From assembly GCA_900239685.1 (NCBI GenBank), contig OENT01000027.1:1-64000 (forward strand): DNA of 64,000 nucleotides. Direction: 5' to 3'. Shown in pieces: positions 63,304-64,000 of this stretch; within the stretch, counting starts at the first letter, position 1, and every line of letters starts with the position of its first letter. The notes under the pieces were generated by a model that saw only the letters and a list, made by a program, of their open reading frames with translations, searched no databases and had not been told where the DNA came from. The translations under genes were made by a program, and so were the position numbers. The DNA is from Rotaria macrura (lineage: Eukaryota > Rotifera > Eurotatoria > Philodinida > Philodinidae).

Positions 63304-64000
63304 GACTTTTCTATTCGTTCTAATTCAATCTATATGATTTAACGATAATCATCATCATCATATCCTCATTTGTTTACTCATCGCGTATATACATTAGCAA
63401 GCAAACGCGTGCATATGTATACTTATTGAAAATCACGGGTCCTGCCCTCTGTGCATACAACGAGAGAGACAGAGAGAAAGTATTATTCAAGTACAATTAC
63501 GATATATGTATGTTCATCTATTGACATTCTCTCTCTCTCTCTCTTCTTTTTTTTATATATTGTATCGTCTTTCGTTTTATGTATATTATAATAATCGTTT
63601 ATGATTGATGCGGGATAGTAAAGTCTTTCTTTTATTCGAATGTTTTACTACTTACTCATTAACACACAAATTCTCACAAATACTTCTACCTATACAAAGG
63701 TATAAGATGACTCGATCTTTTCCGTCCTCTGTTTCTTCTTAACTAACCGCCGTCAAACAAATATTAGTATCAAGATTGTCCTACGTTTATTAATATAAAT
63801 GATGTTCATTTTTGTAGGAAGATATTTCTTTTTCCGTTTTTACTTCACATTTATGTGTGTGAATGCATCTCGATCAACATTGAATATCAATATGTACACG
63901 AGCGGAAAAGGGAAGATAAAGAATTTAGAGAATGAGCACACGCCAGTAAGCGAACATTGTCGTCGACAAAGACACATAGTTTGCTAAGAGATCAATTCTT
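63304..64000. other. Upstream flank of the myosin gene
   Basis: Contains a (CT)n tract at about 63527-63543 and GA-rich sequence at 63460-63480, likely part of the leader or promoter. No TATA box is placed with confidence, and no other gene is supported to the window end. Confidence 0.5.

Noticed and set aside
1-64000. CRISPR arrays, bacterial-type operons, rRNA genes, telomeric repeats
   Set aside because: None seen. Spliced genes and animal protein families show a eukaryotic nuclear sequence, and I found no long direct-repeat and spacer array.

Overview
The window looks like an AT-rich invertebrate nuclear genome. I think a bdelloid rotifer (Adineta or Rotaria type) is the most likely source. 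The reasons are many introns of about 45-70 bp, animal-type genes (myosin VIIa, torsin, SPOP-like MATH-BTB), and an F-box gene of a kind I remember as expanded in bdelloids. This assignment is inference and was not tested by a search.

Layout: 1-250 starts with a 10/11-bp tandem repeat. 382-909 (+) is a small two-exon membrane-protein gene. 4613-5042 is a poly(A)-tailed retrocopy with 12-bp target-site duplications. 8017-8814 (-) is a secreted, probably GPI-anchored, cysteine-rich protein. 13295-14654 (+) is a MATH-BTB protein with a tiny first exon. 16.3-20.6 kb is a cluster of long inverted-repeat (foldback) elements, one nested in another, with isolated coding exons between them. 23663-26905 (+) is an F-box family gene with a late frame break. 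27797-28539 (+) is a candidate two-exon gene whose intron holds another foldback.

30578-33367 (-) is a complete torsin-type AAA+ ATPase. 33646-35811 (-) is a complete pantothenate kinase. 40804-42018 (-) is QTRT2, the accessory subunit of the queuine tRNA-ribosyltransferase. 44631-45377 (-) is an unrecognised serine-rich protein. 50406-63303 (-) is a complete myosin VIIa gene. Its 27 exons can be joined with every reading frame in phase, giving 2209 residues.

The recognised genes do not form a pathway. They are ordinary housekeeping or cell-structure genes in loose minus-strand runs. The unusual content is the foldback family: at least three, probably four, elements share CCCAGG-type ends, and foldbacks lie inside two candidate first introns. 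The remaining stretches of 1-5 kb between genes hold no coding sequence I can support.
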